From positions 68,364,864-68,428,863 of the forward strand of contig CM066993.1 in the NCBI GenBank assembly GCA_033977485.1: a DNA stretch of 64,000 nucleotides, written 5' to 3'. This DNA comes from Hydrangea macrophylla (lineage: Eukaryota > Streptophyta > Magnoliopsida > Cornales > Hydrangeaceae). This document shows positions 23,527 through 34,995 of this stretch, piece by piece (within the stretch, counting starts at the first letter, position 1; each line of letters starts with the position of its first letter). The notes under the pieces were generated by a model that worked only from the letters and a program-made list of their open reading frames with translations, was not told the DNA's origin and searched no databases. The position numbers and the translations under genes are program-made.

Positions 23527-24040
23527 TGTCACACCCGTTCCAGAAATTTATGATTTTGAAAATGCATAATTTGAGATTTTGAAATTATTAATGTTATTAA
23601 TAATTTGAGTTGAGGTTGACGTGGGTCAACGGTAAGATGTCAGTGAGGACACGAGAACATAGAATTTCACATTTTGCATTGGCATGACTAAATGACATTT
23701 ATATGATTTAAATGTGATTTGACTTTATCTGGTATTCCTGTGAATAGTAATTATACCTGTGTAGTATAATTTCTAGTAATCTTGATATTGTTATATCAGT
23801 TTGAGCACTGTGGTGAGAACGTGAGTGATACGTTAAATAAAAAGGTAGGTTGGGTAGAGATTCCACAGAATATAGTTTTCGGACGTTATTTTTGGACCCA
23901 AACGAAACATAGTCGAAAACTTTTGAAATTTATAGTTTTCACTCGTAAAGTTATAAAATGGACGTGTGCGAAGTTTCATGGGTTAATTAGAAGTTTGAGA
24001 AACTTGCGGGGAGGTAAACGTAATTTCTAGAACGTTTGCC

Positions 24041-24048
24041 TATAAATA
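24041..24048 (+). promoter_or_regulatory. TATA box in the chromovirus 3' LTR
   Basis: tataaata preceded by gcc and followed about 30 bp later by tctcatccaaaactc, a plausible start region. The R/U5 part downstream is about 1.7 kb and contains the palindrome array. Confidence 0.6.
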
Positions 24049-25169
24049 GTAATGGATGAGATTCATTCTCATCCAAAACTCAAAAATATCTAGAGAGACG
24101 AGAGAGAATGGAGATTGGGTGCTTCGAGCTTTGCGACGCCGATCGACGACCGTTCGTCCGTCAGATTTTCTCCAGATTTCATTTTTGAACTCGTGGAGGT
24201 AAGATCTACGTTTTGATACTACTTAGGCCGTGTTTGGCTAATTTTTGTAAAAATCTTAATTCTAGGAATTTGGGAAAAACAGGTATAAACTTGTAGGAAT
24301 TTTCTCAAATTCGAAATCCAACGATTAATTGACCTCCTAGTCAATCCTTCAAAATTTGAAGAGAATCGCACGAGGTATGAATTCTAGATCAATGAAATAT
24401 ATGGATTTTCATATTTTGAACATCATTTTTGGTATCTTTGGATCCGGGCGAAATTCATGTATTAATTAGGCCCGTTAATTATGCACGTGAAATTACATGA
24501 AAAGCACGTATAACTGTTTATGTGAGCATGTTATGTGTCTACTTGGGTCAAAGGGGAGCTTGGTGCAAATTCATCCAGAGTAAGCTCCTCGAACCTTGAG
24601 GATTGTGATTTGATTGTGATTATGATGGAATTGGAATTGTAGTTGTGTCTGGATTGGAGGTGGGACCAACCAGGACACGGTACCTGGTATGGAGGAAGGC
24701 CCAACTAGTGTACGAGATGCGTGGGAGAGGTGGGCCTCCTACGGCATCGACTGGATGAATGCGTACCACTCACCCTAGAGACTATTTCTATGTGTTTTAG
24801 ATGCTTAAACCATGAACTGTCATATAAGCATACATTTAGAATTATACGCTCAACATATAGCTGAGCAGTAGAGATGTACTCCATTGCAGGTAAGAAGAAA
24901 GACAAGAGGAATCGTGAGGAGTGAGGCCTAGGAACGCCGGGGGAATTACCTTTGTATATGTTTTTGCTTTAAATTCTAAAACTTGTGTAAGGATTGGGAA
25001 ATTGTAATATGTTATAATAGAACTATAGATTAGTTTCATAGTATTGTAATCTTGTAATTGAACTGTAGTTGTGTTTTAAAATGTTGCAATTCAGTGGTAG
25101 TTGTAGTTGTTATTGAGGTGGAGAAACATGAGTTGTAATTATTTTCATACAGGCTGCCCAGTAGGGGAG

Positions 25170-25562
25170 CAGTCGACTGGACCATGGATCAGTCGACTGA
25201 ATCCCGTGGGGATGCGACACTGAAAGTGAATAGTAAGAGAAACAGTCGACTGGACCCTTTATCAGTCGACTGAACACTGTTGATTTTTGGCTACTGCTTC
25301 TATTAATGGCAAAACCAGTCGACTGTACCACAACTCAGTCGATTGGACCCCTTTTGAAAATGTTGTATTTTGGTTCTGCTTAACACAGTCGACTGGGGAC
25401 TTTTGATCAGTCGACTGAACTACTGTAGATTCTAGCTACTGATCCAAATAGTAACCAGTGCAGTCGACTGGGTTCCTTGATCAGTCGAATGGACCTCTGT
25501 TAAGAATTTAGGGTTTGGTTTCTGCTAGGCACAGTCAACTGGACCTTAGGCACAGTCGACTG
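25170..25562. repeat. Palindrome array, 3' LTR copy
   Basis: Same six-pair arrangement as in the 5' LTR. Single changes have altered three of the twelve sites (cagtcgattg, cagtcgaatg and cagtcaactg). The site that reads caatcgattg in the 5' LTR is the intact cagtcgactg here. Confidence 0.9.
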
Positions 25563-25793
25563 AACCTCTGTTTTCAGAACTGATTCTTTTGAATGTGTTT
25601 TCACTTGGCCAAAACTTTTTATAACTCTGATTTCAATAGATTTTCAACTCAGAGGGCAATGTTTCCTAAGTTTTAAAATACCCAGGGTTGTTTTTAAAGT
25701 TCTTTCCACTGCGTATCGTTAGATGATGATTGGATGAGCCTTGGTGGTGTGCCACGTGTCCTATTTCCACGCGTAGTGGGATGGGTCGTGACA

Positions 25794-26865
25794 CTCTCGC
25801 TCTCCGTGTTTGTGTTTTTGTTTTTTTTTTAATCATTCCGTATTATGTTTTCTCTTTTACGTTATGTTAGTGTTTTAATTTAATACACTAATTACGTTGT
25901 GTGTGTCTATTTTTTACCTAATATGAAATTCACGGGCACGGGATTAGAGTTGCAATTTTGTTAGACAAGAGCCTGCTCAAAGTTTCTTTACACTACAAGT
26001 CTTGAGGTTTTGTGTTACTGAATGGTGATTGCTTGGTGCTTCAATTCTTGAGGCTTTTGATAATCTGAATACAATCATGTTGTTTAGCTACACTCAGTAG
26101 TAGTTTTTATACGAAATAGTGCTCAGAACAATCTGGGTTTAAAAATTTTGGGAAGCCTACCACTATTATTGGAGACGTCCCTAAATTTTAGTTTGGGATA
26201 GGGGAGAATGAAAGCAAACCTCATATATGACTAAAGAAACTTGTAGAAACGGAGTGAAAAATAGGGTTGCAATTTGCAAATTAGAGCAAATCTCGTAATT
26301 AAATCACACCCAAAAATTAGTTGTTAATTGTTTTTTGATTGAATGAAAATAACCATGAGACTTGATTGTTTGTTCTGATTATATATATATGAGATGGTAG
26401 TTTAGGTCTAGTTATTATTGTGTTGTAATTACAATTTTTTGGGATGTTCGATAAACAAACGGAACTCTGTCGGATTTTCGATAGAAAATGTGTCAGTTGT
26501 ATATTTCATTCTTTTATTATTTTCTTAACGACCATAGTTTTGTTATCAACGTTTTATTTATTTGTGTTGCAGATTCTCTATGGACGTGGTTGATTTTCGG
26601 ATGCTTAACTACGCGTTTTTTTTTTGTTACACGGACACTATGTATTAGTTTCTATTAGTTTTGAACAAGAATACATTGTAGGGGTATTTTGTAGTTTGTA
26701 TTAGTTTTGACCGGAACAAGAAATAATTGTATTTTGTGATTTTTATTAGTGTTGAACAGGATTATGTAATGATATTTAATTTATAGTCTATTATTATTTT
26801 GTTGGATATATAAACAAGAACAAGAATATGAAATTACGTACATTTTTTTTTATTTTTGTTTTATT
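25794..26865. other. No gene seen
   Basis: AT-rich sequence after the nest. Short splice-like signals (tgttgcag near 26566) occur but no coding exon can be supported. A cactacaag string at 25991 resembles a CACTA end but lacks a matching target duplication. Confidence 0.5.
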
Positions 26866-26869
26866 TTTT

Positions 26870-27336
26870 TAAAATAGTTTTGGTAGGGAAATATTTTGTC
26901 GCTAAAGGTTTTACTAATACATTTTTGACCACCTTTAGCGAGGAAATATTTTGTCGTAAATGATACAATACATGAAAATTTAGAAGACTTTTCGTGAGGA
27001 AACACTTAACTATGGCAAGGAAATATTTGTCACTAAAACCTTTCAATGGCAAGGAAAAATTATTTCCTCGCAAAATGCAACAATATCAAGAAAATTTATT
27101 GGACTTTTAGTGACGAAATATTTGTTTATGATGAGAAAATGTGTAGCCAATCGCAAGGAAACATTTTATCACTAAAACTTTCCAGTGGTAAGGAAAGTAA
27201 ATTTCCTCGCCAACACCCCTTTAACGACAACCCTATTACGAGGAATGTTAGCGACAAATTATTTCCTCGCTAAAGCTTTTGGCGAGGAAATTAGGGCTTT
27301 TTGCGAGGAAATCTAAAGCCAATTTTTCTTGTAGTG
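26870..27336 (-). mobile_element. CACTA-like (En/Spm) transposon end
   Basis: The right edge ends ttttcttgtagtg, the reverse complement of cactacaagaaaa, a common CACTA terminus. Inward lie many direct and inverted copies of gcgaggaaat and gtcgctaaag, the subterminal repeats typical of these elements, which bind transposase. I see no convincing left terminus, so the element is partial or its other end is degraded. No transposase is encoded. Confidence 0.65.
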
Positions 27337-27618
27337 ATTTTAACTAGACCCTCATTGGGCTCCACTTTTATACCAATCCTACTTATAACAGAACTTTCAT
27401 CTATGTCCGTATTTGAATACCTTTTTACCTATGGGTTCATATCCTCACCTTAAAACTATCTTATGCATTAATTATCTTTAATTAACACGTACTAATACCA
27501 CATTAACATTGTTTTCCAAATAAGGGTGTTACATAAATAGACCTCAAAATGTATAAATATTATCCCAAAAGATAATATCCAATTTGACACTATATCTCAT
27601 TGTCAAATACAATAATGA

Positions 27619-27815
27619 TACACACACACATACACTTTTCTACACACTTTTCTACACCACACAATCCTGGCCATTGATTCCAGTGGACCCCATGTACTCC
27701 CGCGTGGGACTCATGTGGAATCTATATAGGGTCCAATGGAATCAATGGCCAAGATTGTGTGATGTAAAAAAGTGTGTACAAAAGTATAAGTGTGTGTGTG
27801 TGTGTGTGCGTGTGC
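27619..27815. mobile_element. Foldback element of about 200 bp
   Basis: Arms of roughly 80 bp pair with each other: cactttt.tacaccacacaatc..ggccattgattcca on the left against its complement on the right. The ends run into CA and TG dinucleotide tracts, so the exact limits and target duplication cannot be set. A non-autonomous DNA transposon is likely. Confidence 0.7.
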
Positions 27816-28804
27816 TTACTCAATCAAATATGTATAAATAGACCCCAAATTTTTTTTTTCTTCAGGATAGCTACCTTAGCCCCTCCCAAAAAAAATTCCT
27901 GACTCCGCCATTGGGTGGGAAGTCATATATTTTGGAATACGAGGACAAATCCCCCCGCCAGTCCTCCATAACTTCGGGATCGATACTTATTGTTGTTTTT
28001 TATCAGAGTAGAACAAGGGACAAACCCCACGCATGTGCACCAACCCCACAACACATGCACCAGGTAAATCAAGGAGGTAAGCTAGCGGTAAGATCTGAAC
28101 CTACACTAAGCTGGACATTTTTTAAAGTTCTTCCCTTCAACTATCTTACATAGCCCCTTAAGTTTTTCCGAACTCTTAGCCTCCCTTAAGAGGCCAAGAA
28201 TTCTGGCCATAACTACTTTTGCCAATATAAAGTTTCGAACCCTCAATTAAGAGGGTATAACACCCCCTGTTGAGACTCGCTTCCACCTAGATTAGGTGGT
28301 CTTGGGAAGTCATAATTGTTAAGAGGGCTATTAGGCTATTTATTATAGGCCCTAGAGGTGGGCCTGGGTCTGATGGATTTGGTAACCCGTTAAAGCCCAG
28401 TGATTGACCAAACTCAGATATGCGATGTAAGACCAACAGTTGTAACTAATTAGAGGCTGGCCTTTTTACTCAAAAAAAAAAATAGTTCTAAATAGTTATG
28501 TGTTTGTGTAGCTACTTTTCATATACATAAAAGTCTATAAAATATCTCAAAAACTGAATTTTTATCAAATCAATGTAACTTTGAGTGTCATAAAAATCAA
28601 ATAAAAGTAAGACGTGGTCTTAACTCTGATCATGTCTTTATCATTCAGATCAATGCTCTAAGAGCGTACAGGGGAATGAAAAAAAAAATAGTACGAGCTT
28701 CATAGCAAGTCTGATTTTTATAACAACCACCACAACTTTCATTTATTTGGTAAAGACCCAATTCTTGAGGCATTTTTAAATCACACACCGCCTCATATAT
28801 ACCC
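27816..28804. other. No gene seen; repeat fragments
   Basis: The stretch near 27866-27913 ends in ctgactccgccattgg, a piece of the non-autonomous element family found whole at 39607. The remainder is non-coding; gggaagtcata occurs twice (about 27916 and 28303). Confidence 0.45.
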
Positions 28805-28813
28805 TAAGAAAAT

Positions 28814-28987
28814 GAGTAATATTTGGGACACAACTTTCATACAACTTTTATACAACCTCCTTAAAACATGTGTCTATCTCTCTTTTGTGATGTCACTGGA
28901 CCCCACAGTGACACAGGAGAGAGATAGACACAAGTTTTAAGGAGGTTGTATGAAAGTTGTATGAAAGTTGTGTCCCAAGTATTACTC
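28814..28987. mobile_element. MULE-type MITE, family A, copy 1
   Basis: 174 bp with a long inverted repeat (gagtaatatttgggacacaa on the left) flanked by an exact 9-bp duplication taagaaaat (28805-28813 and 28988-28996). A 9-bp duplication is the mark of Mutator-like elements. The arms contain tgtgtctatctctct. Related copies are at 40255 and 54133. Confidence 0.92.
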
Positions 28988-28996
28988 TAAGAAAAT

Positions 28997-30097
28997 AGTT
29001 ACACGAGTACAGAACAAATTTATAATTTATTCTACTACAGAACCAGTCTTTTTAAAAGCCCGGGCCTTGCATTATCAACAAGCTGGGGCTTGGTAATACC
29101 ATTTTGCAGTAACTTCCCAGGCCCTTAATTGTAGCCAAGCCCTTGCCATATGTTTAAGGGCTCCATACAAAATCAAGAATTTCCTTGTATTATTCATCAC
29201 ATTTTTCATTCCTACGAGCCTATCACTATCAAAGGGAAATTGATACACTGCATGACAGTCTAACTATAAATATTATATAAAAGTTATGGCTTAAAATTTC
29301 AATGATATGGAGTCAACATGTTTAATGGGCACCGTTAACCCCTGAATTTTGGATTTTGTGGAAAGAAATTAATGAAATTGAATTAGGTTCGGTCGCGTAA
29401 GTTGACTAATTTTAAAATCTGTTCTATTTTCAAATAGTTGATTTGAAATTTAAAAATTCATAAACTATAATTTAATATAAATTTATGTATGCATGAATTG
29501 ACTAATTTATAATTTGTTCTATTTTAAAGTACTTGATTTGAAATTAATATATTCGTAAATAACTTAATCTCAATTTATAGTATACTTTTTTTGGTTTAGA
29601 TAGGGGAATTAATCTAAATTTATAAACTTTTTGGTTTAGATAGGGGCATATATATTAGGTGTATATTCTAAAGGGATATTATGTTATAGATCCCTAAAAA
29701 TTACGTGTATTAGCCAAAAACTCACACAATTTGGCAATTTTTTAAAAAGCCCCTCACTACTTTTTTTTTCAGCAAAAAACCACTCTGACACATTAAAATA
29801 GATATTATTACCTGTTCGTAAACAAATAATATTCACAAAAATGATCAAAATTTCCTTAGTTTTTGGCCCTTTTTTTGGGGGGTTAAATTTTCAAGTCCAA
29901 TGCGTAGATCTCACAGAAATACAATATATATATAAGGAGATAAGTTATACCCTGATTTTGAAATTTTATTTGTCTAATAGATAATATTCTCTTTGGAGAG
30001 AAAAACATTTTAAATATATATATATATATATATATATGACCCTTGGATGGCACAGATCAAATGTTAAAAAATTATGGCCCATTTTTGGGATGACTAA
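28997..30097. other. No gene seen
   Basis: AT-rich non-coding sequence with imperfect repeats of a ttgatttgaaatt..ataaact segment around 29440-29600 and an AT dinucleotide run at 30014-30037. Confidence 0.5.
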
Positions 30098-30105
30098 GAT
30101 CAAAT

Positions 30106-30536
30106 TAGGGGTGCAATTTAGAACGGAAATTCCGATTCTGACCAATTCTGTTTCAAAAAATTCCGACTTTGGAAACTAAAAATGCATTCCGAATTCCGAA
30201 GGAAAAAAAATGGATTGGAATCGGGATTGTTTTGAGAATTCCAAAAATTTTCTGAAAGTAGATTTTCTGAAAATATTCCATTTTTTTTCGAAATATTCCG
30301 AATATCTAATAATACATATATATATATATATATTAGTATACATATATATATATGTATATTTATATGATACACATTTGTATAAATAATTAGTTTTTAATAT
30401 TTGTAAAAATATAGGGGGTCTAATAATAACAAACTTAAATTTCAATTTCATATACACACATTAGGTTTAGAATTGCATATACACACTTTAGACCCAAAAT
30501 AGGGTTTCTCGGTTTCTCCTCTACAGCTGCAGCCAC

Positions 30537-30574
<38 letters not shown>

Positions 30575-30702
30575 AGAAGAAGAAGCCGCAGTTCTGAGAG
30601 AAGAATAAGATGTTGCCGACGCCATTGGGCGACTATGTTGTCTCCCGATTCTAATGCCGACATCGTTTGGCCATTTGAAATTCTGACAACTCCTTCCAAG
30701 TA

Positions 30703-30741
<39 letters not shown>

Positions 30742-31092
30742 GTGTGTGTGTGTGTTGGAATTTTTGTGAAATCTCCATCTGAGAAATTCTTCTTTTAGGT
30801 TTATGTATTGGGAGTCTGGGATCTAGTGATTTATGTTGAGAATTAGGGTTTTGATATCTTTTGATCTAGTGATGATCTGTGTTTAAGATGAGGGTTTTAT
30901 TATCTTTTGATTTAGTCACCAATTCCGAAATTTTCTGAAAATTCCAATTTTTCCGAAAATTTGGAATCAGAATGCAATTTTGAGATTCCAAATTTTTTGA
31001 ATTGGCATCGGAATATGATTTTGAGTTCCAAAAAATTCGGAATTTTTTCCAAAACCTTCCATTTCGTTCCGTTCCGGCCGAATTGCACCCTA
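30106..31092. mobile_element. hAT-type non-autonomous element, possibly carrying a gene-like segment
   Basis: 987 bp between taggggtgcaatt and aattgcaccct a, flanked by gatcaaat (30098-30105) and ggtcaaat (31093-31100), an 8-bp duplication with one change. The ends hold diverged inverted copies of aattccgaa-rich sequence. The middle (30480-30800) is different: it has leader-like agggtttctcggtttctcc, GA and CT microsatellites and GC-richer sequence with atgttgccgacgcc and a possible donor ccaagtattc. It could be a captured first exon and leader of a host gene; I do not recognise the product. Confidence 0.75.
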
Positions 31093-31100
31093 GGTCAAAT

Positions 31101-31549
31101 GTTCAAAGTTTGAAAGTTTGTAAATAGATGGTTAATATATTGACCCTTGAATGAAAATTTTGCATGCCCTTTTCTGAGAATATAATTTCAAATGATGTTC
31201 TAACCAAAAATGACCATTTAGAAATTAAAATCAACTATTGAAGAAGCATTAATTATGTCTCATCAAGGATGCTCATTCATGCATGCCAAAAAAAAAAAAA
31301 AGTGCTTCTCATTGACAGGATGAAATTGTGATGATGTTTGCCATGCACGTACTCATGCATGCAAAGTACTGATTAGTTGTGATTCCTAAGTGGGGTGCAC
31401 CTTTAACTGATGCCATTATACCATATTGTTGTGGAATAATGCTATGATTCTTAAATTTTGCATTACAAGTATTTTTCAAATACACATAGCAATTGATCCA
31501 CCATATTTTGATTAAAAAATATTGAAGAGGTCTCACCATTACTAAAGGT
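31101..31549. other. No gene seen
   Basis: Non-coding AT-rich spacer between two elements, with a short A run near 31290. Confidence 0.5.
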
Positions 31550-31880
31550 GGTCCTATTCAGGAGCGGAGCTAGGATTTTTGGCCAAGGGGGATTTTTTTT
31601 GGGTCTTCTTCTGTTTTTTTTTTTTTTGATCTACTTATTATACATAAATTCCCCAATTCAATATAAATCACAAATTTATATGTGCACAAGTTCACAAGTA
31701 CCCCAATTTAATATTCACAAATATCCCTCAAAAAAATAAAAATCACAAATATTTCCAATTCTATTATTTTTTGGTCAACATATTCCTCAATTAAAAGAGG
31801 GAGAAAAAGACATAGAATTAGTTTTAGACCTCATTTCGGGATAAAATATGTAAATTTTAATTTCAAAATGTGATATTTGG

Positions 31881-31913
<33 letters not shown>

Positions 31914-31986
31914 CTGAATCTATTTAAAGAAACTTAAAAATCATAGGGTATCCTTTAAAATTCCAGGGGGTAGGGGGCTATATAAA

Positions 31987-33609
31987 TGTGACGCCCCGCA
32001 AAAATAAGCGTATTTCCATTGAAAAATTAAATAAATCACACTTGATTCTTTAAAATAAAAATACAAAATTTCTTTAAAACTCCCAGCAGGTCCATATTCT
32101 CCACGGATCTCCTATATCATCCTTAACCTTATCTCCCTTCTAGGCTTCGGTTACCGGCACTGCCTGCATCTAAAAACCATACCGGGAAGTATACAATATG
32201 ACATGAATAATAAAGGCTCAAAAAGGATAATGACAATCAAATACATAGAATGACATCAAATCAATTGACCAGTCTCACAACCCAACTGCTCACACTACCC
32301 AAACGCTCATACCAATAGCATCATACCAGGTTCCTCTTGATCACATAGCAAGAGACATCTCACCTCACCTCACCCGTCTCCAGTACGTCGGTCCCTGAGG
32401 CCTGTTGGACTGTTGGTAGGTGCTCCTTGCTCATGACCCTTTAGTCCCATAGCACTTAGCAATAAACACATACTCATTGATTCCAAATGAAAACACAACA
32501 TAACTGCAAAAAGAGTACAAGTAGAGATAACAAAGAAATACTCCGGAGAATTTAGAAAGCATATTGTACACAACCCGGTACCTATAAATGATGTTGAGCA
32601 ACTCCCAAACACTTCTCTTCTTCTTCTTCTTCTTCTAACTCGAGGTGTATGTATATCTATAATTGTGTATATATATATAAATCTCTCTCTATGTGACTCT
32701 CTCAAGCTCTCTATGCTAGAAGTGTAGAATGTGTGTGTTTGAGAGAGTATTTGAGTGTATAAATAGCTAAGCTTCCACTTGGAGACAATGGCCTAACAAT
32801 CCACTTATTAACCACTAACTTCTAATTAATGGGTAGTTTATAAGGAATATGCAAGATGATGTAAACATACACTAATGCACATATAACTCCACTAATATTA
32901 GTGTATAAATAACCAAACATAATGGCCTAACAATCTAATTATTAACCACTAACTTCTAATTAATTGGTAGTTTATAAGGAATATGCAAGATGATGTAAAC
33001 ATACACTAATGCACCTATAACTCCACTAATATTAGTGTATAAATAACCAAACATAATGGCCTAACAACCTAATTATTAACCACTAACTTCTAATTAATTG
33101 ATAGTTTATAAGGAATATGCAAGATGATGTAAACATACACTAATGCACCTATAACTCCACTAATATTAGTGTATAAATAACCAAGCATAATGGTCTAACA
33201 ACCCACTATCTTCTAATTAATTGGTAGTTTATAAGGAATATGCAAGATGATGTAAACATACACTAATGCACCTATAACTCCACTAATATTAGTGTATAAA
33301 TAACCAAACATAATGGCCTAACAACCTAATTATTAAAAGAGAAAATATTAGATTTAATTTCTGATACACTAAAACTGCTACTGTAATCCTCGTTTTCTGC
33401 CCAAACGGTGCAGAATCTGAGAAAATTGCATTAGACAAAAAGTGTGCAGAATTGAGTTTTGCTTGGGACAACGCGGGCAGAATCTTAAATTTCCTTCGTT
33501 TTCCTAACAAAAATCTGAAAACAAAATTCTGCTACTGTGACCAATTTTCGCTAAAATCGCACACGAAGTCTAAATCGTCAATTTAAACATAAAAACACGG
33601 GTTACTACA
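31987..33609 (-). mobile_element. Solo LTR of an unassigned retrotransposon
   Basis: 1623 bp from tgtgacgccccgc to gggttactaca, flanked by ataaa on both sides (31982-31986 and 33610-33614). Short TG..CA ends, a 5-bp duplication and the absence of protein sequence define a solo LTR. The minus strand is chosen because tgtagtaacccg resembles the left end of gypsy LTRs; this is inferred. It contains a tandem array (32787-33340). Confidence 0.85.
32787..33340. repeat. 134-bp tandem repeats inside the solo LTR
   Basis: aatggcctaacaa recurs at 32787, 32921, 33055, 33189 (as aatggtctaacaa) and 33312, spaced 134, 134, 134 and 123 bp. Units are almost identical and each includes the 12-bp palindrome actaatattagt followed by gtataaataacc, a TATA-like sequence. 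Confidence 0.95.
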
Positions 33610-33705
33610 ATAAATTTTAAAGCTAAAATTTTAATTTCAAACTTCCTGTCCAAAGGGGTGCCTGGGCCCACCCTAGACCCTTAGTCCCTCTGCCTTGGTC
33701 CTATT

Positions 33706-34805
33706 GCCATTTGTATATTCAAGAGATATTTAGAATACAAAATTTGGGAAACATAACATTAGTTACTCATTGTTGTGAGTTAGACTTAAAGCCAGAATTG
33801 ATGAGGGGAAGAGTTTAACATTAATAAACTTTTTATAACAAAAAAAAATGCACAGACATTTTTTTTTTAAAATTGTTGAGATACTTCTATATATGGAGAA
33901 AGACTCTTTAGCAATCCACCTAAAAATGTAATTTTCTGTACGAAACTACCAAAAAGTACAGTGTAGCATTTGATATTGCTTTAACTCTTTAATAGTAAGA
34001 GACTAGCTATGACTTTTCAACCAAATAAATTCATGGTCTTTTACAAAATTAACGGGAATTGTTTAGGAAAATAACAATTTCAATAGAAATTTTTTAAATG
34101 CCCTGCTGCTTTTAAAATGAGTAATGCTATGTATACTTAAACAAGACATCTGCTGACGAGGATTTCCAAAATAAGTCATAAGTTACTAAATCAAGTTTGA
34201 ATTAATTTCAAAATTATCACGACACATCAGCATGTGCACAATTTAGGTGCACAAAACCAGTGTACTTAGCAATTTTCTTTTAAAATAGTCTTATTTTCCA
34301 ACTTAATTTAAAGTGACATTTATTCTTACAAAAATTATAAAATTTGGTTGTCAAAAGGACCCAAATTTAAGGTTGATAGTAATCTCAAATAAATGATGGA
34401 TAGTGATGTCTCTAGCCTTTCTTTGATTTTATTTCTCTCGTAATTTTGTTCAATTTTGTCAACCATATAATATTTTTTGTACAATTTCTACACTTATCAA
34501 TTAATAAATCATTAATAATCCTTTTTTTTTTAAGGTGATAAGTAACAATCTTAAAACAAATAATTATATGATAGTTACAAAAAAAAAAAAAAAAGGAGGA
34601 AAAAAGGCCACACACCCAGAAAACTAGACTGGCCTGACTCGAGTTTAAGCGCCAACTACCAGCTGAACCCGAGCCTAAATTGGAACGGCTCGGGCTGGTC
34701 TGTTTAATTTACCTGGCTGCCCCCTTTTATTTTTTGAATTTAGGAAAGGAAAAATAGCTTCCCTTATCTTGATCTTATTTGTAAGTTTAGGATTTCGTTT
34801 TGTGT
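33706..34805. other. No gene seen
   Basis: AT-rich non-coding sequence with homopolymer runs. A gagtaatgctatgtatac string at 34120 resembles MITE ends, but no matching right end is evident. Confidence 0.45.
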
Positions 34806-34814
34806 TTCCGCAAG

Positions 34815-34986
34815 CGGAAATGATTTGTTTACCGAAACAGTGCACCGAAAGTGTGCACCGAATTGATCCGGACCACTTATTTCAGTGGTCCCCACACAAA
34901 AACGTGTGGGGACCACTGAAATAAGTGGTCCGGATCAATTCGGTGCACACTTTCGGTGCACTGTTTCGGTAGATGTAGCATTACTC
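34815..34986. mobile_element. MULE-type MITE with near-perfect hairpin arms
   Basis: Arms of about 67 bp pair almost perfectly around a 6-base loop (aaaaac near 34900). The flanks ttccgcaag at 34806-34814 and 34987-34995 are an exact 9-bp duplication. The right end reads as gagtaatg on the reverse strand, like family A; the left end has diverged. Perfect pairing suggests a recent insertion or gene conversion between arms. Confidence 0.85.
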
Positions 34987-34995
34987 TTCCGCAAG

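Larger units (their letters stand above)
1..25793 (+). mobile_element. Ty3/gypsy chromovirus (Tekay/Del type), dead, host of nested insertions
   Basis: This is an LTR retrotransposon in the order 5' LTR, primer site, gag-protease, RT, RNase H, integrase, chromodomain, polypurine tract, 3' LTR. Its 5' end lies left of the window. A C-terminal chromodomain, LTRs over 2 kb and a Met-tRNA primer site together fit the Tekay/Del lineage; the lineage is inferred without a tree. A 17.8-kb insertion (4262-22016) splits pol between RNase H and integrase. The remaining coding sequence has in-frame stops near 2665, 3727, 22429, 23015 and 23315 and a frameshift near 22490, and motif residues are changed in RT and RNase H. 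The two LTRs differ by roughly 22 substitutions and one 3-bp indel over the shared 1 kb (counted by eye), so the insertion is fairly recent. The five bases after the 3' LTR are ctctc; the left duplication is outside the window. Confidence 0.93.
23527..25793 (+). repeat. 3' LTR of the chromovirus
   Basis: 2267 bp from tgtcacaccc to gggtcgtgaca. Its last 1007 bp match the 5' LTR fragment at 1-1010. It holds a TATA box (24041) and the palindrome array (25170-25562). Confidence 0.95.
31559..33696. mobile_element. Non-autonomous element, family B copy 1, split by a solo LTR
   Basis: The ends caggagcggagctagg and ccctctgcctt are flanked by an exact 9-bp duplication ggtcctatt (31550-31558 and 33697-33705). 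Without the solo LTR it is about 510 bp. It resembles 39607-40080 in both ends and in the gggcccac.ct.gac segment. A 9-bp duplication in both copies suggests Mutator-type mobilisation, although the terminal inverted repeats are weak. Confidence 0.75.

Noticed and set aside
25991..27336. A complete CACTA transposon from cactacaag at 25991 to the cttgtagtg at 27336
   Set aside because: Only nine bases of the ends match, and the flanking triplets (tta and att) are not a duplication. Only the right end is kept as a CACTA feature.
30448..30778. Minus-strand frames rich in SLSLSL as proteins
   Set aside because: They are translations of GA and CT microsatellites.
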